Positions 45,301-58,459 of a DNA stretch of 64,000 nt are shown here, in pieces. Each line of letters starts with the position of its first letter. Within the stretch, counting starts at the first letter, position 1. The stretch is from Danio rerio (taxonomy: Eukaryota; Chordata; Actinopteri; Cypriniformes; Danionidae), in the NCBI RefSeq assembly GCF_049306965.1, contig NC_133184.1, positions 492,501 through 556,500 on the forward strand, written 5' to 3'. The position numbers and the translations under genes were made by a program. Below the pieces are notes generated by a model. That model saw only the letters and a list, made by a program, of their open reading frames with translations, did no database searches and was not told the DNA's origin.

Positions 45301-48109
45301 CTGGTACAATTTTCAAGGTAAACAAACTGAAGCTCGTTTCCTCTTAAGGGCACTTGGATTGAAACATGAGGTGTCAGATGATGAAATCATTCAGTTTGCA
45401 AAACAAGTTGAATGTGAAGCTAGAGGCAACACTCCTCAAGATGTTCTCAGGGAAAGATCAAAACTCCTGTTTAGTACTGTTTTGTCAAAGAGTTCTGACA
45501 AAAACTCTACATTGCTGAATAGAGTTGCTAACATTAAATTCATTTTGCCAGGGAAAATTCAGCCGCCAACATTATGCGATTATCATAAGGCCTTTACACA
45601 AGAGAGGGAGCTTGTTTCAATCAGCGGATCATTGATTGACAAAGACAGTAGTCACCATTATCTCATATGGACATCTATGCCAATCCTGCCTCCAAAGTAT
45701 TACTCTCACAATCTCATTAATAAAATGAAGGATGCTGGAGCTGTGGATACTCCACCCCCTGAAAAAATTGCTGCTAATCTGAAAAACATCTGGAGATCTC
45801 TGTGCAATACAGAGATATTGCTGGAAACAAGAAAGACGGTATTTACCAAATCATATGCATACCTACAGTCAATAAATTTTAATGCCACCATGTTCTCAGA
45901 CCTCCCCATTATCTTGGTGGAAAATGGAACAATAGTAGTAAAGGCCAAACAGACAGTCCTTCAGCTACATGATGCTTCTGAGTTCAGGCCTTATTTGTAC
46001 AACATTCCTCCAGAGTATATGATATATGTAGAATTCTTTAAGAAGATTGGTGTACAGGAGAGGCCTACCATTAATCAATACAGCACTGTTCTTCAAGAAA
46101 TCTATTCTGAAAGTTCTGGTAAAGACACACTTCAGGCAAACCAGCAGATAACTGTCAGACGTGTTGTACAACAACTGTTTTGCCTTCTGAAAGAGCAACA
46201 AAACAAAACCCCTTTCCAAAATGACCCACTTTACCTGCCATCAACTGATGGAAGACTCTATGAATCCAAGACGTTGTTCTTCAATGACACAGCCTTCCAG
46301 ACCACAAGAGTTGAAGATCCTTTGGAAACCAAGCTGAAATTGCTGGAAAAACTGAACTGCTGTCATCTTGGAAATGATCCCTATGAACACCAAACACTCC
46401 TGCAGCTCCTTCCTCAACAAGTCCGCCCTAGATTCCTCTCCGAAGTAATCTCTGAAAACCTGGAACAAGCAAGTGTCCAATATTGTGATGAAGTTGAATG
46501 TGAATTTAGTGGCTGGTTTGACAGACACTTGTCTTCTGCTGCATTTCTTCATGGACTGGTCTGTCTCATCAGAGAAGACAGCGAAGGGGGAGTTTCAGAG
46601 TCTGAAGCTGCAGGAAAATGTGAAGACATCTTTTCCAAGATTCAGATTATCTGTTGCAAAACTCTTCAAACTGAGCTTCTGTTAAATCATCAGCCACTTG
46701 AGGGCAGTAAGGCAGAAACAGATGTTTATTTGAAAAAAAGACTAGATGAATGCCTTTTCTACTTGAAGCACAGTGATGACATGGCCCACAAAGTAGTAAA
46801 TGAAGTTAATATGTGTCTCACAAAGGAAATCAACACTCTTCTAAAAAACTGTCTGACCACTTCAAGCCTTCTGATCCTCGGGCAACTTCTGCTTTCTGAT
46901 AACATGGAGGATGTTGAGAAAACATTGGCAAAGCATGGCATTCGTAACAGTGGCACCAACAAGGAAGAACACGGTACCTTGCCAATACCTGGATGTCGCA
47001 TACCTGAAGAATGGCATGACTGCCTTGATATGAACTTCCTCAACAACTTCGAAAGTGGAGAGTATGTTGGCTTCAGCAAGGATGAATCTGGTGAATATTT
47101 CTATGCCATTATTGTGGATCGAGTGGATGATTCAGTGGGACAAACGAGACAGTTTCCTGCCAGATATAAAATTCAAGTTGGCATTGATGAGTTTCTTGAA
47201 GTAAGTTCTCTTGACCTTTACCAATTTAAAAGGGAAAAGAAGGCAACTGTGTCTGCAGGGACCACATGCACAGACATGGTACATCTTCCGACATCTAGAC
47301 CTTCACCAGAAGCATCCAGGCCTCCACCAAAAGCCGTCTTTCCTGAGACACTAGAAGAGATCAAAAGAGAAATTGACAAAAGCTTAAACGAAATCTGGAA
47401 AATGTCAAATGAGGACAAACAAAAAGCTCTTAAACGTCTCTTCCTCCAGTGGCATCCAGACAAGAACCCAGGCAATGAAGAACTCGCAAATGAGGCTTTC
47501 AAATACCTTCAGAACAGAATTCAGGACCCACAACAAGAGAAAACTGCACGGAACTCTTCGTCAAACTGGGGAGACTTTAGAAACTTCTATGACACGTGGA
47601 ACAGAGAGGCACGAAGTCACAGGAGGGGACGAGAGAGGTTCTATCAGAGGTACTCCAGAAGACACTATAACTTCTGGTCGTACCACAGCGAGACTCCACG
47701 ACCAGACAAAGCAGAAGCAAAGCGCTGGTATGACCAGGCTCGGTGTGACCTCAGAGCAGCTCACAATGACACTGGAGGCGAGAGCTCAGAGTGGTGTCTG
47801 TTTAAGGTGCATCAGGCTGTAGAGAAAGCCGTGACAGCAGCAGTATACAAGAAGAATGGACAGCATCCCAAGAACTGCTCAATCACAAGTCTTGCTCTGC
47901 AGGTGTCCATGTACAGCTCGCAGTTGACTTCTTTACCTAGCATTGTGAAGCAACTGACTGACCTTGGTGTTGATGGCAAAAAGACTCAATATCCGAACCA
48001 TCACCAGTTTCCTCACATTCCAAACAAGCAGTTCAGCCTTACTAATGCCAAAAGGGCTCTGGAAATTGCAACTCAGCTTTTAGAAACAATTGAACATTAC
48101 ATTTCTTGA
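30294..48109 (+). CDS. Sacsin-like giant chaperone (HSP90-type sacsin repeats, J domain, HEPN), seven coding exons
   Basis: Coding exons: 30294-30322, 31712-31799, 33599-33710, 35201-35347, 35545-36970, 37058-37146 and 37248-48109. All junctions are GT/AG and in frame; the total of 12753 nt gives 4250 residues (human sacsin is 4579). Three sacsin repeats start with a GHKL-type ATP-binding fold: NADDAGA near residue 44 with GIGFNSVYH near 113, NAEDAGA near 1363 with GLGFNAVYH, and NADDAQA near 2355 with GLGFNSVYH. Near the C-terminus are a J domain with HPD at about 4033 and a HEPN domain from about 4117. Sacsin is known to work with HSP70 and to organise intermediate filaments and mitochondria. 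The protein starts with a lysine run ([10 protein letters not shown]) directly before repeat 1. The N-terminal ubiquitin-like domain of SACS is absent, so this is probably a fish sacsin paralogue rather than SACS itself. Confidence 0.95.
30345..31546. mobile_element. Triple-nested transposons in sacsin-like intron 2
   Basis: Family A MITE (30345-30690 and 31487-31546) is split by an element with inverted ends CCTTTCCACTGCGCAC and GTGTGCAGTGGAAAGG (about 30690-31486). That element is itself invaded by a palindromic one at about 30795-31025 (TTTAGTGGCTAATTCGTA versus ACGAATTAGCCACTAAA). Confidence 0.75.
31925..32800. repeat. Minisatellite, about 35-bp AT-rich unit
   Basis: About 20 units of GTTAAATTACAGAAATATAC plus CATAAAATAACGGC, in sacsin-like intron 3 (31800-33598). 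Internal duplication of several-unit blocks is visible (31929 and 32220 starts). The last 70 bp contain units in reverse orientation. Confidence 0.9.
33711..35200 (+). other. Sacsin-like intron 4
   Basis: Mostly unassigned. A 149-codon open stretch at 34110-34559 has no recognisable domain and is not called a gene. Confidence 0.5.
35545..36970 (+). CDS. Sacsin-like exon 6
   Basis: 1426-nt exon continuing sacsin repeat 1 after the ATP-binding motifs. It contains [20 protein letters not shown] and FRFPLRNEA, both strongly sacsin-like. It ends P-AG|GTACGG, with the arginine codon completed by exon 37058-37146. Confidence 0.93.
37248..48109 (+). CDS. Sacsin-like giant terminal exon (10.86 kb)
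   Basis: An uninterrupted open frame of 10,862 nt, mirroring the giant last exon of vertebrate SACS. It encodes the rest of repeat 1, repeats 2 and 3, the J domain ([11 protein letters not shown] at about 47450-47482) and the HEPN domain ([11 protein letters not shown], then [13 protein letters not shown]). The long intact frame argues for a functional gene under constraint. Confidence 0.97.
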
Positions 48110-48463
48110 AATGTCTGACCATGTACCATTCCACGATCTTTACGATCTTTTCCAGTAACAATGCTGCTGTTGTTTCTTAAACTGTTTAGTAGTTCAACCA
48201 AGTATGACCTATTTGCGTGTTTTGAAAATGAGAAGTTTTGTTGTTCTATTGCTTACTGTGTTACTTTTTACTACTGTATAATGAGCGTTCACTGTATTGC
48301 TAATGCTGTTTGCTCTACAAGGGTTTGATTCCCAAAATATGCAGAGAACAAGGTTTATACCTTGAATACAATGCAAGAAAGTTTGAATATTACAAGCTGT
48401 TTTAATCCACCTGGAAACAGCTATTGTCAGCAACATGTTAATTAAACATGACATTAAAATAAA
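48110..48463 (+). promoter_or_regulatory. Sacsin-like 3' UTR with poly(A) signal
   Basis: Sequence after the TGA stop is AT-rich and nonrepetitive and reaches AATAAA at 48458-48463, the first canonical poly(A) hexamer after the stop. Confidence 0.65.
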
Positions 48464-50815
48464 ATCACAGTTAATCCATTAAAAGCATGGTGTTTTTATT
48501 AAGAAATATTAACAGAAGTCCAAAGCTGTTTCAACCAAATGTTCACTAAATGACAGAACAGTCACACAATCATCCTGCGATACAGATGCTGTATGTGCTT
48601 TACAATCCTTGCAGCAAAACCACTTCTGGAGTCTGTCGGCTTATAAAACATGACATGAAGAGTTACTCATCTTACTGCTTGATCAAGAAATGAGACTTTG
48701 ATTTGAGCAGCTTCTGCTTTCCTCAATAGCGCTGCAGAAAACATGACAAAAGCATCAGTGGTTTTCTGGTGTCCCAGTAATAACTTATTACACAAATTCT
48801 GTACATAATTACAGCATGTCATATATACGCAATGAACACAACAGAAGAAAGCAAGCCGTGTTAGAAATGCTCTATACAGTGCTGGCCGACGCTAGGAAAA
48901 TGAAAAGCCCTAACCTGCAGTGGTCATTGTTTATTTCCTGAAGTAACGGTCACACCTGTTTGCTTTTGATGGACTCATGGAAAATGCTACTTTCTTTTCA
49001 AACAGTATTATGTAGGAGACTGAAAACGTCACCTTCATACATTCATCTGCAGGAGTAGAAGAGGATCTAGTCATGAACATTAATATCAGTACGTAAACAA
49101 AAGCTGAGAGGACGATGCAGAAATGCTTTTTCACACTGGGACTCGGTTACCTGAATAAGACACTTCATCTATTGACTGTTTTTACCCTGATTCCTGTCCT
49201 GCTCAGTCTTGAAGCTTACACAATGAATGAATCAGGTGTATAAACATGTTTAAGGTCCATGTTGAGAATGGATGAACACACACACACACCTTCAGCACTG
49301 CTCTCCTGCAAGCAGACACTCACTTCATTATTGCCGTCTGGTCTCCGGATAAAATATTTATCATAGATGTGTGTGATGATGTTAAAACCAATTAGTTTGT
49401 GCATATTTTACAGCTACATCATTGGCGACAGTGATGGCAAGACTTTAAATGCATTTACATGTGTTCTTGAATTGACTGTACAGTGGTACAACTCTGGTCT
49501 TCCTCACACACAGAGAACATTCAACACATGTGTCTTACAGTACGGTATGTTCTTGATCAGAACTCATAGTTATGTCACATGAGAAAACGGTAGGCCTGAG
49601 CAATCAATCAATGCATTGTGATTCATGGTTAATTTCTTTGATTTTCGTAATGCATCAGGATTCAGTTCTAGAATCGATTCTGAGCTTAGTTTCTAACTGC
49701 AGATGACGCTCTAGACCTAAAATATCCAGGGGCAGACCCTCACATGTATCAGACCACTAGGGCTGCCTACCAGTGCACTTTTAAAGTGTACTCACACTAG
49801 GTTATCCAAACCATGCCTTGGCGTGTTTTTTGAAGTGTGCCAGAGCGCGGTTCCGTTGCGCTTTGGCATGGTACACTTGTACTCTGAGTGCAAACCGCAC
49901 CTGAGTGTGAAACTGAAGACGTGACGTCACTTTTAAGGGACTGTTTTATATGGATTTATTAATAATTTTTATGCTGTGTTCACACCAATCGCGCTATTCG
50001 TAAGTAAATAGATGCATGGACATTTTGAGTTTCTCACTTCATTCGTTCGTCAAATCTGCTTTATTCGTGCGTTAAATTCACTGAGCAATAGACGCGGATT
50101 CAATAGGCGATGCTTTTGTCTGCCCGGTGACTGTCGCTTCGTTTCTAAATGGCTAACGTGGATTTTATTGAGACAGTAGTTGTGTTTATGTGCTTTAGGA
50201 AGGCTGATAAACAGCGTCGATTCATTTGGAGCCGTGTCTGAGTCCACTAGATTCATTCAGAGGTGCAGCCAGCGCTGTGAGTTCATAAACTGCAACAGCA
50301 ACAGATGGCGCTCTAGGCTAGTTTTTCACAACAGATGGTGCTCTAGGCTAGTTTTTAACAACAGATGGCGTTTTAGGCTACTGTTTAATGGCAGACAGCG
50401 CTCTAGGCTAGTGTTTAAGGGGAGACAGCACTCTAGGTTTAATTTTAACTACACTCAAATGCTTTAAAATAGCGGGTCAAATGTACTTACACCTCAACTT
50501 TTGTCATACGGTTAATGTAAACAACTCACGATGAACTCGATTGTTAATGAAACCCTTAATATTGATCATTTTAGGTTTGCGTGGTATGTGTATGCAATTA
50601 GAAGCAAGCAGAGATAGGCTGTTTGTAAAGCATACAGCACCATCTGCTGGTGAAAATGAAGCTTAAAATTGATTTAACAGAATCTCCATGCATTCATAAA
50701 ATCTCATAATCAATGCAGAATGATTTCCTGATTCTCAATGCATCGGTTCAGTGTCCCAGCCTCAGATAAACAGGAGATGTAATTGAGTCGTTTGGCCTGA
50801 CCACTGAATCAGAGT
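48464..50815. other. Region between sacsin-like and dip2 3' ends
   Basis: No supported gene. It includes an unassigned repeat (about 49740-50260, partly related to 9200-9480) and a 31-bp minisatellite (50297-50440). Confidence 0.5.
50297..50440. repeat. 31-bp minisatellite
   Basis: Five units of ACAGATGGCGCTCTAGGCTA plus GTTTTTAACA, increasingly diverged to the right. Confidence 0.85.
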
Positions 50816-50981
50816 TTTATTTCCAAGGCATTCTGTCAGTCTGATATAAAAAATAAACTGCATAGCTCCATCAAGGACTCTTCGTGTTTCTGGAGGAAGA
50901 AAAGCGACCGTCCACACTCTCCCCCACCCCGAACGCTTCCTCTGTAAATGTGCATCTGCAGATTCCTTAGGTTCCGCAGTC
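50816..50981 (-). promoter_or_regulatory. dip2 3' UTR with poly(A) signal
   Basis: Short 3' UTR following the VAYNM stop. TTTATT on the plus strand at 50816-50821 is an AATAAA signal on the minus strand, about 160 bp after the stop. Confidence 0.6.
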
Positions 50982-53900
50982 TCACATGTTGTAGGCCACA
51001 TATATGGGGTCGAGCTGGTCCGCGAGGAAGCCGTCCCGCAGGTGCATGCGCTGTTTCTCCCCTCTGGAGTTGATGGGAATGACCCCGGGGTCCACCACCA
51101 CCACCACCCCCACGATCAGGTAGTGCTCCTCCAGAACCACATTGGTCACCAGTGCTACGAGATCCAGAGCCTCCTGCTCCGAGCCCTCCAGCTCCACCAC
51201 CACCACCAGCAGATTCGTCCAGGTGAACACGGCACTGCGGAGACCACACAACACGACGGACATCAGGGGAAACACTATAAGTATTTATATATACAGTTGA
51301 AGTCAAAATGATTCTGCCCCTTCAGTGAAAGTTTAACTCGGTTTAATAACTGATGTATTTTCTCTTTGTCATGATGACAGTAAATAATATTAGACTAGAT
51401 ATTCTTCAAGACACTAGTGTTCAGCTTAAAGTGACATGTAAAGACTTCACTAGGTTTATTAGAGTAAAGTTAGGGTAATTAGGCAAGTCATTGTATAACA
51501 GTGGTTTAATTTTAACAACATTGTATAGTTATTGGACTTACGCAATTACGGGTGTGATTTCACGGGACAGAGTTCACTCTTTCACGGGACACGTAACTGT
51601 AATTCATTCATTCATTTATAATTATATTTAATAAATAATTAAATGAATTTTGACTCATTATTGCTGAAAACAAGACTGTATTTTCCACGTGTCTAAAAAA
51701 TGCTTCTTGAATAAAGAATAGTTTAGATATTTGGCCTAGAAAGGAGACAGTAAGTGAAGCATTGTTTGTGCAGTCGACAGAGATGATCAGAAAGCGCAGG
51801 AGAGCGTGTCTCACCACTCGGCGATGCTCTTGTGTGAGCGGATCACAGACGTCTCGATGTCTATGGGATGGTAGCGCATTCCCCGCAGCTCCAGAGTCTC
51901 GTCCAGAGCTCCAACCACATACAGCGCATCGTGACGCTCTACAACAACACAAACAGCACTGAGTGAATACACACAGCATGATGTACATCTGACATGAGCA
52001 CACAGTTAACTCATTTCCTGCCAGTCTGTATTGAAGAAGTTGCCAGCCATTATTGGCATTTTTGAGGATTATATATCTATATATATATATTATATATATA
52101 TATATGTGTATTATACATCAGGTGTGTCCAAACTCGGTGCTGGAGGGGCGGTGTCCTGCAGATTTTAGCTCCAATCCCAATTGGACACACCTGGGCTGGC
52201 TAATCAAGCTCTTACTAGGCTTTCTAGAAACCTCCGTGCAGGTGTGCTGAGGCAAGTTGGAGCTAATATCTGCAGGACACCGGCCCTTCAGTACCGAGTA
52301 TGGACACCCCTGTTATATATCCAATTAAAGAACCAAACCACTGTTTTTAACAAAAATATATATATATTTTCTCATGTTTTTATCTTAACTTGAATGCACT
52401 GAAAAATTGCTTTACTTAAAGAGTTTTTGTCTTGTTTCTAGTCTAAATATAAAAAAAATCTTAAAACAAGAAGCATTTTAAACACAGATATACAGTCTTG
52501 TTTTAAGAAAAAAAAATCAAATTAAATGAGTTTTTCCTTAAAATAATCTGCCAGTGGGGGAAGAAAAATAATCTTATGTCAAAATGAAAAAGTAAATGAT
52601 TTCTCTTCCGCTACTGGCAGAATATTCTGCTTATTTTAAAAAGAAACACTTCATTTTGACTCATTATTTCTGAAAACAAGACAATATGTTCTGCATGTCT
52701 ATGAAATGCTTCTTGATTTCAGAATGTTTAGACATTTGGACTAGAAACAAGACACAAAGAATTTAATTAAGAAAAGTATTTTTTTGTCAGCTTAGAAACA
52801 TACGCATATATTACATACAAAAAAAGAATCAAGCCTCTGATTTTAAACAACAAAGTATTTCATTTGATCATGTTTTATCTCCCCTTGAATGCAGATAAGT
52901 TTAATAAACATGCATCTACAAAACAAAAGCAGACTATGTACTGCATTTTTAAGGTTATATACAGTAATGTGATGCAAATGTTTTCCCCTTAATGATTTCT
53001 TATTTGTAGTCAAAGACAACACAAGTAAACATCAACATGATGCAGTTTTGAAATAAAGGTATTATTATTACATTTACTCTTATCTTGTGGATATTCTCTA
53101 GTGATTCAGCTATTAGTGATGCCATCATAGCTTATAAGTGTGCTTTTATATTTTGGTTTCTTGTTCTTTATTTATTATTTATTACATATTTATTGCCACA
53201 TCAGCAACTTATGGCTATTTCGTGGCCAAATGGATATACATTAAAATATTACATGATAAAAAACAAATTCGTATTACACTAAAAACGTTACTTAGAAAAA
53301 TGCATAAAATAGAAATAGATAGAATTCACACAAAAAAAATTATTTAAAGACATATATGATTTTTCAGCTCTATTTTTGATAAAAAAAAAAAGTAAAACTC
53401 TTCCAGGTGGCACATTTTTAAAAATGTCCATCAAAGTACTCTCCTTATAAAAATGTTGTCTAATGGAATTTAAACTTCTGCATTCCAACCAAATATGTTT
53501 GCTGGTTTTTAATATTGGTAGGGAATAGCTATTCCTTCACTTTTGCTATTTACAGTACACTTTGACTTTGCATTTCTGTTTATGACGAGTACAAATATTC
53601 GTAGCTTAAAACAGTGAACGAGTGAACTGTGCTGCGCTTCTATGGAGATCTCAGTGTCTCTGTGTCAGAATTATTGTTTACGTTGTGCAAATTTTCACCA
53701 CATATGCTGTCACACCAATGAGGATCTCTTCTTCATTTGCTGGTGTTTTTGTAATTGTGTATGTGCTCTTAAATTGCAGCCTCTCGGCCAGCACAGCAGC
53801 CTAGTATGTGTTCTTCATCTGATGTGTATAGTTCAGTACAGTTCATTACAGTACCTCCGCTGGCATCTGTGAGTTCAGTGCGCCGTAAGAAGCCCAGATA

Positions 53901-55340
53901 TCCCGTGCGAGCCCAGACCGTCTGCGTGTCCCCGAAACTCAGTTTGGTGTTGAAATGATCTGCGTGCAGCGCCTCCTCGCCGTACACCGTATAATACCCA
54001 GTGGCATTATGGGGGCTGCTCACCCAGACCTGTGTTACAATAAACACATGAACTCAATAATACACTATATGCTTTCCTTTACTTATGAACACTGTAGAAC
54101 ACATCCGATAATGAACAGTTGCTGTGTTTAGAGTGTGTTTTGTGTTTATTTACAATGGTGAACTGCATTATGGGATGTTGATCTCTGCTCTGTCCACTTC
54201 TGATGGTGAAAGTTCAACTCCACAGTTTAACAAAGTGACTATAATGGGCATTTTACTAATAATATCATGTATAAGAGAAAATATCAGGAGAAATAAGTGT
54301 GTAAAATAACAGAGAATGTGCTGCAGTTTACTACAAGGGTTCTGTAGTGTAATATACAACACCAACACACACAATACAGCACCGCACATGTTCAGGAAAG
54401 TCTCTTTTTTAAAATGTAGAGTGAAAGTATGCCTGTAAATCTGCACACATGCTACTGTAATGACTCTACAGAACTGATAGACTGCGGCATAATAAAAGCT
54501 CTGCTGCTTTCATGTTCTTGCTTCTCTTCTTTCAGTCTTTCTCTGCTTCATGCCACTATGCTAATAAGTGTTGAAGACTTCACTCATCATCAACATAACT
54601 TCTGCAGGAGGAGGAGGAGGATGAAAACTACAACTCCCATCATTCCACACTCAGAGTCATCATATGCCTGTGTTTGTTGTGAATGCTCGCCCTCTAGTGG
54701 AGAAAATGACACACTGTGTCTTTAAGACTGGCTGCAGTGTCTGAAACTCACCTCTCCCAGATGAGAATCTCCCAGAGGTCCTTTCGTCTCTGTGTTGGCG
54801 ATGATAACCTTCACCCCCGGCAGAATCTGTGTGTTGAAAACATAACACATTAAATGTAAATGCAATACTAAATATACAATATTTTCTCATATTTATACTG
54901 TACTGACAATGCAAAGTTTATACAATGCTTTTAGAGGTTTCTCATGCTTAAAAAAGTAACTTGATAATACAGACAGTAACCTGTAAGACTCTAATATACC
55001 ACTGCTTTTACTTTGAAAACTTATTTTCAATTCGATTCATGCTTATTTATGTAGCGCTTTTACAATGTAAATTGTGTCAAAACAGCTTAACAGAAGTTCT
55101 AGCAAAGTCCAGACATTATTAAAATGTAAAGCTGTCTACATGAAAATATGTTTTCAAATGCTTTAATTCTTGTGATAAGAAAAAAAATTACTTAAAAAAA
55201 AACGGAGTTAATGGTTTATTAATAGTGAGAATTTTACCTTAAAATAAAATGTGACCCGTTGTATATATATAAATACGATATATATGGGTCACATTTTATT
55301 TTAAGGTACAATTCTTACCATTAATAAACCATTAACTCAG

Positions 55341-55401
<61 letters not shown>

Positions 55402-55889
55402 GTGGGCATAGATATTTTTTTTTAAAATCTAGATTAATCTCACTGTACTGTTGGAATGAATCTAGATTAAAATGGCTTATTTAAATTCTGCTGAAGGCGT
55501 TCAGAATATGTGTGCTACCCTAATAATGACTAAAAGTAAAAGCCAGGTGGCGCATTAGACCAGGGGCTCATCGCCTGTTTCCAAAATGCATCACAAACTG
55601 CTTGAGGAATTGTTCTACTGTGATAATTGGTGACGAAAATAAATGATGTTCAATAAGATGTGCTTGTGTTTACTCACTGTTTATTCAGTTACACATCAAT
55701 GTTGAACTGTCGGCCTACAAAATCTCCAAACAGCCATTTTTAAACATCTTAATCTGACTAAAGTCATCACTGAACTAAACAGAGATGGAGTTCAGACATG
55801 TGGAGTCTGCAGATATTAGTGGCATTATTGAAGTAAACACCGCAATCAGACTATTACCGTCATGTAGGACTTTTTAATATATTTATATC

Positions 55890-55962
<73 letters not shown>

Positions 55963-58427
55963 ACACACAGTATATTTCTCACCTTCCCAGACTCCATCAG
56001 CGGCAGACTGTGTGGTGATCCTCTCTCCACTAATCGAACCCTAAACAATATGAAGATGAAGACACGCAGAGTTACATTTTCCTAATCAAAAGACTGAAAT
56101 TGATCAAACTTATTAAAATGAGATCATAAATGGACTGATGTTCAGTCTACATCTGGGGCGCGTTTTAATATTTCAAACAACTCTTGGCACAGAGTTTCCC
56201 TCAGTTCAGATTTGGCACACTCAAAAAGGAAGATTTCACCCGAAAACAAGAATTCACTCACTATTTACTCACCCTAATGTAATTTCAAACCTTTATCAGA
56301 TTCTTTTCTCTGTTAAACACAAAAGAAGATTCTTTGAAGTATGCTGGAAACCGATAACCATTGACTTCCATAGAGTTAAACACAAACACTGTTGAAATTA
56401 ATGCAGGTTTCAGCATTCTTCAAAACATCTGCTCAACAAGGTTTGAAACAAGTGAAGGGTGAGTGAAAGATGACAGAATGTTTTTGTGTGAACTGTCCCT
56501 TTAATCTGCTTTCTGAAGTGTGTATGAGGAGTGTGTGTATGTGTGTGTGTTACAGCACCTGTCGTGCCGCAGCGCCCGCATGTCCAGATATACAGTGGTG
56601 GGATCCGGACCCGCCGTGCCCTGAAACACACAACAGCAGCAGATGCATCACACATGTGCAGGAGAATGGGGAGATCCATGGAAAAAGATGCTTCAGAAAT
56701 TAAATGCAAAAATAAAAGCCTTTATTTTTATGGACATCGCATTAGTAAATGAGTGTGTTTACACCTGTGGTGGGATCCCTTTAGTTAAATATGATCCAGA
56801 ATTAACGCTCGGGGAACCAAAGCGCAGAGGAAAACTCTAAAGCTGGACAGAGCTGAAACATGAGGATATTGTAGTGTTTATGAGGACTTGAATGCTTTGA
56901 ATATTCAGTATATTGTCAATTGACTTATTATCTATGAAATATTTTTCATTTATATGTATCGAACAGTAAAAAAATTATTAGAAATTATTAATTTTAAAGC
57001 AGAAATAGCTCACTACCTTCACACTTTGAAAGAGACAAGAAATATTAAAGTGAAAAGTCAGTTTATTAAAGCCATAAACCTGTTTTTATTTTATCATTTG
57101 TTATTATTTACAACTAATTTTGAAGATAGACTCATCATTATTATTATAGTTTTCTCTTTTATTTAATTATTGTACTCATTTTCTTTAATTGCTCTTGTAC
57201 AAATTACAAAAAAAGACAATAAAGTATGGACGTCCTCAACACCACGCTTGTGCCATAATTACCTTAAGTCTTTCTCTCATGCCAGAAGGCACATCCCCGC
57301 TGCAAAAAGCAAAATAATCAGCCAATGGGCTAAATAATCATGTTTTTCCTTCTGACATTAGATTATTTTGGCCTGCCCAATTGGCAATTTAACTTTATTC
57401 TTCATTTTGACTCATTATTTCTGAAAACAACACAATAATGTGCTTGTCTAAAAAACTGATTAAAGAATCTTCAGATATTTGGACCAGAAACAAGACACAA
57501 ACTCTAAGTAAGAGCAGCTTTTTTTCTTTGCAGTGTGTGTGCGAGAAGTTACTGGGTGAAATGAAAAGCAGCAATAGCCTGAATCCTGAAGGTGAGTCCT
57601 GCAAACACATCAGCAGATCTTCCCATATGCACACACAGAAGCAGCAGATGTGCAGTAAGAGCAGAGCCAAGACACATGTGAAAAGCAAACGCTGATTTCA
57701 AAGCAAACAAACATTGTGCCAAATTAAAAGTCACATTCTCAGTGCATCAGTCTCACCTAGCAAATAACGTACTGATGTAAAGAGCACCTATTATGCAATA
57801 AACACATCTTTAAGGGGTTTAAACCCGGACTGTAGTGTATGTGTGTGAATGAGTATGTATGGATGTTTCCCACAGATGGTTAGACACTGTGTAAAACATG
57901 TGCTAGATAAGTTGGCGGTTCATTCCGCCGTGGTGACCCCAGATTAATAAAGGAACTACGCTGAAAAGAAAATGAATGAATATTTACTAAATGTAAACTA
58001 CTCCAAAACTAAAATATTATTCATATACTGAATACAAATGTATTAAACCTGGCTGATTCAGCAGTTTGGCGCCTTTAGAACTGCAGAAATAATGATGCTG
58101 AGATTACTGCAGTAAACAAAGCAGCATGATGTCAAATCTAGTAATATTAACTACACAGCATCCTGATATTCACAGATGTAATTCAGGCAAACTTTAGCAA
58201 ACAACCATATATTGCAGAATCAAAAATGATATCACATTTAATACCTGCAAAACAGCAGGTAAGACTTTGTAATATTTTTTTTCTCTACATTGATTGATCA
58301 ACTTTTAATGCTTATTAAGAGCCCACGGACACCCTGAAGAACACTGTCCAATCAGAAAAAAACGCATGAAGTCAGCAGGAGTAAACAACCCCTTTATATC
58401 ATGCACGCACGCACACACACACACACA

Positions 58428-58459
<32 letters not shown>

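Noticed and set aside
37961-47764. Numerous antisense and out-of-frame ORFs across the sacsin-like exon
   Set aside because: Shadows of a single 10.9-kb coding frame whose translation matches sacsin throughout.
51042-51311. Plus-strand frame rich in histidine (HHHHHPHD)
   Set aside because: Antisense of the dip2 terminal exon, whose valine run (GTG repeats) reads as histidine on the other strand.
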